Below, piece after piece: positions 6,398 through 7,617 of a stretch of DNA of 7,617 bases; position 1 is the first letter of the stretch, and every line of letters begins with the position of its first letter. Below the pieces are notes generated by a model. It had not been told where the DNA came from. It was given only the letters and a program-made list of their open reading frames with translations, and searched no databases. This stretch comes from an uncultured Rhodospirillales bacterium (GTDB lineage Bacteria > Pseudomonadota > Alphaproteobacteria > CALMVH01), in the NCBI GenBank assembly GCA_937873165.1, contig CALMVH010000351.1, forward strand, positions 11,392-19,008. Reading direction: 5' to 3'. A program made the position numbers and the translations under genes.

Positions 6398-7453
6398 TCA
6401 CTGGTTCAGCGGTTCCCAGCCCGGTTGCGTTTCGCCGTCTTGCATCGGCACGTGCTTCGCCGGGCGGGCGGCGCGGACCGTTTCCAACAGCTTCAACAAG
6501 GCGGGTTCGACGCCGACGCCGGTTGCGGCGGATAGAAGCAGCGGCTCTTTCTTTGCCGCTTTCTTCAAGGCCTTCCTTTTCGCGTCCAGTTCTTCGGGAT
6601 CGAGGGCATCGGTTTTGTTCAGCGCCAGCAGCTCGCGCTTTTCCGCCAGACCGCCGCCATACAGCTTTAACTCCTTACGGATGGATTTGTACGATTGCAC
6701 CACGTCGTCCGATGTCGCGTCGATCAGGTGCAGCAGAACCGAGGTGCGCTCTACATGGCCCAGGAAGCGGTCGCCCAAGCCATGGCCTTCGTGCGCGCCC
6801 TCGATCAGGCCCGGAATGTCGGCCAGCACGAACTCCTCGTCGCGGATGCGCACGACGCCGAGGTTGGGCGAGATGGTGGTGAAGGGGTAGTCGGCGATCT
6901 TGGGCTTGGCCCGGCTGCAGGCGGCAAGAAACGTGGACTTGCCTGCGTTCGGCAGCCCGACGATGCCGGCATCGGCGATCAGTTTCAGCCGCAACCACAC
7001 CCAGCGTTCCTCGCCGGGCCAGCCGGGCGTGTTCTTGCGCGGGGCGCGGTTGGTGGAGGTCTTGTAGTGCGCGTTGCCGAAGCCGCCATCGCCGCCTTTC
7101 AGAAAGGTCACGCGCTGGCCCGTCTTGTCGAAGTCGACCAGCAGGGTTTCCTGGTCTTCGTCCAGCACCTGCGTACCGACGGGCACGCGCACCAACATGG
7201 TATCGGCATCCGCCCCGCTGCGGTCCCGGCCCGAGCCGTTGCCGCCGCGCCGGCCCTTGAAATGCTGCGTGTAGCGGAAATCGAGCAGGGTGTTCAGCCC
7301 GTCGATTGACTCGAACACGACATCGGCGCCTCGGCCGCCATTCCCGCCGTCGGGGCCGCCATATTCAATGAACTTCTCGCGCCGGAACGAGATGCAGCCT
7401 TGTCCGCCCGCGCCGCTGCTGAGGTATATTTTAACTTGATCGAGGAACTTCAT
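6398..7453 (-). CDS. obgE: Obg family GTPase (ribosome assembly)
   Basis: This 351-residue cytoplasmic GTPase of the Obg/CgtA family takes part in maturation of the large ribosomal subunit and in growth control. The glycine-rich Obg domain (about 1-158) starts MKFLDQVKIYLSSGAGGQGC and includes FRREKFIEYGGPDGGNGGRG and LKGGDGGFGNAHYKTSTNRA. The G domain has G1 GLPNAGKST (166-174), G2 YPFTT (189-193), G3 DIPG (212-215) followed by LIEGAHEGHGLGDRFLGHVE, G4 NKTD (279-282) and G5 SAA (308-310). It ends soon after the G domain, without the C-terminal OCT domain of some phyla, as is usual in Alphaproteobacteria. I chose ATG 7451-7453 because it gives the canonical MKFLDQ start and has AGGAAG nine bases upstream. 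Longer starts 8 or 24 codons upstream only add residues encoded in the repeat-rich leader. Genes for L21 and L27 usually lie upstream but are outside the window. Confidence 0.98.
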   Translation of the reverse strand: MKFLDQVKIYLSSGAGGQGCISFRREKFIEYGGPDGGNGGRGADVVFESIDGLNTLLDFRYTQHFKGRRGGNGSGRDRSGADADTMLVRVPVGTQVLDEDQETLLVDFDKTGQRVTFLKGGDGGFGNAHYKTSTNRAPRKNTPGWPGEERWVWLRLKLIADAGIVGLPNAGKSTFLAACSRAKPKIADYPFTTISPNLGVVRIRDEEFVLADIPGLIEGAHEGHGLGDRFLGHVERTSVLLHLIDATSDDVVQSYKSIRKELKLYGGGLAEKRELLALNKTDALDPEELDAKRKALKKAAKKEPLLLSAATGVGVEPALLKLLETVRAARPAKHVPMQDGETQPGWEPLNQ

Positions 7454-7478
7454 GAACAGCGACTTCCTCTTATCCATT

Positions 7479-7572
7479 CCCTCGTGGAGAGGGTTGGGTG
7501 AGGGTGTCCGGTGCGTGGGGCTCACCCTCGCCCGCCTGGCTACGCCGGTCGGCCGCTCCCCTGAGGGGGAGG
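7479..7572. repeat. Repeat-like element bounded by hairpins in the obgE leader
   Basis: This non-coding stretch is bounded by two small palindromes: CCCTC/GAGGG at 7479-7493 (five base pairs, five-base loop) and CTCCCC/GGGGAG at 7556-7571 (six base pairs, four-base loop). Between them GGGTGAG and CTCACCC, and GAGGGTG and CACCCTC, can also pair across a short distance. Phrases like CCCTCACCCAACCCTCTCC (minus strand) are typical of dispersed intergenic repeats in proteobacteria. I cannot confirm copy number from one copy. It sits 26 bases before the obgE start, so it should be part of the obgE 5' region. Confidence 0.45.
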
Positions 7573-7581
7573 CCCAGGCAG

Positions 7582-7617
7582 TTACACGGCGGCTTGAGCC
7601 ATCGGCGCCGACGAGAC
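7582..7617 (-). CDS. Possible last codons of an upstream gene
   Basis: On the minus strand one frame reads VSSAPMAQAAV and then stops at TAA (7582-7584), immediately before the repeat-like element. This position, just before non-coding repeat sequence, is where an upstream co-directional gene would end, for example one in the L21-L27-obgE cluster. Eleven codons are too few to identify it, and the other two frames are also open here, so this is only a suggestion. Confidence 0.2.
   Translation of the reverse strand, partial: VSSAPMAQAAV

Noticed and set aside
7454..7525. Longer obgE start adding 24 residues
   Set aside because: The extension is encoded by the repeat-like leader and lacks the conserved Obg beginning MKFLDQ, which starts at 7453 after a suitable Shine-Dalgarno.

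Overview
The window is GC-rich bacterial DNA in which every convincing gene lies on the minus strand, so transcription runs from high to low coordinates. The Obg protein (no C-terminal OCT extension, typical G-domain sequence), the adjacent obgE and proB genes, and a short palindromic repeat of a kind common in alphaproteobacterial genomes together suggest an alphaproteobacterium. The genus cannot be fixed from this sequence.

Layout, in transcription order: (1) 7454-7617 is a leader region with a repeat-like hairpin pair and perhaps the last codons of an upstream gene. (2) obgE (6398-7453) encodes the ribosome-assembly GTPase. (3) A 91-bp element with 29-bp inverted arms fills most of the obgE-proB gap (6292-6382). 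(4) proB (5175-6284) encodes glutamate 5-kinase, the first step of proline synthesis. (5) A secreted two-domain protein (4281-5117) has an N-terminal LprI/DUF1311-like four-cysteine domain and a C-terminal SPRY-like beta domain. (6) An 82-bp gap (4199-4280) holds a hairpin and a plausible sigma-70-type promoter. (7) Five tightly coupled genes follow: ABC-transporter ATPase (3275-4198), multi-pass ABC-2-like permease (1974-3278), T4 Rnl1-like RNA ligase (847-1977), hotdog-fold acyl-CoA thioesterase (407-850), and the start of pepN, aminopeptidase N (1-410, cut by the window edge).

The most unusual part is this last group. All four junctions are 4-base stop/start overlaps (ATGA, ATGA, GTGA, ATGA), so the five proteins are probably made from one mRNA with translational coupling. 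The RNA ligase retains all recognisable nucleotidyltransferase motifs and is about the length of phage T4 RNA ligase 1, yet no polynucleotide kinase/phosphatase lies next to it. Its partners here are a drug- or lipid-type ABC exporter, a thioesterase and a housekeeping peptidase. A link between RNA repair and this transporter is inference, but it is the best candidate in the window for an undescribed system. The second oddity is the secreted LprI-SPRY fusion.
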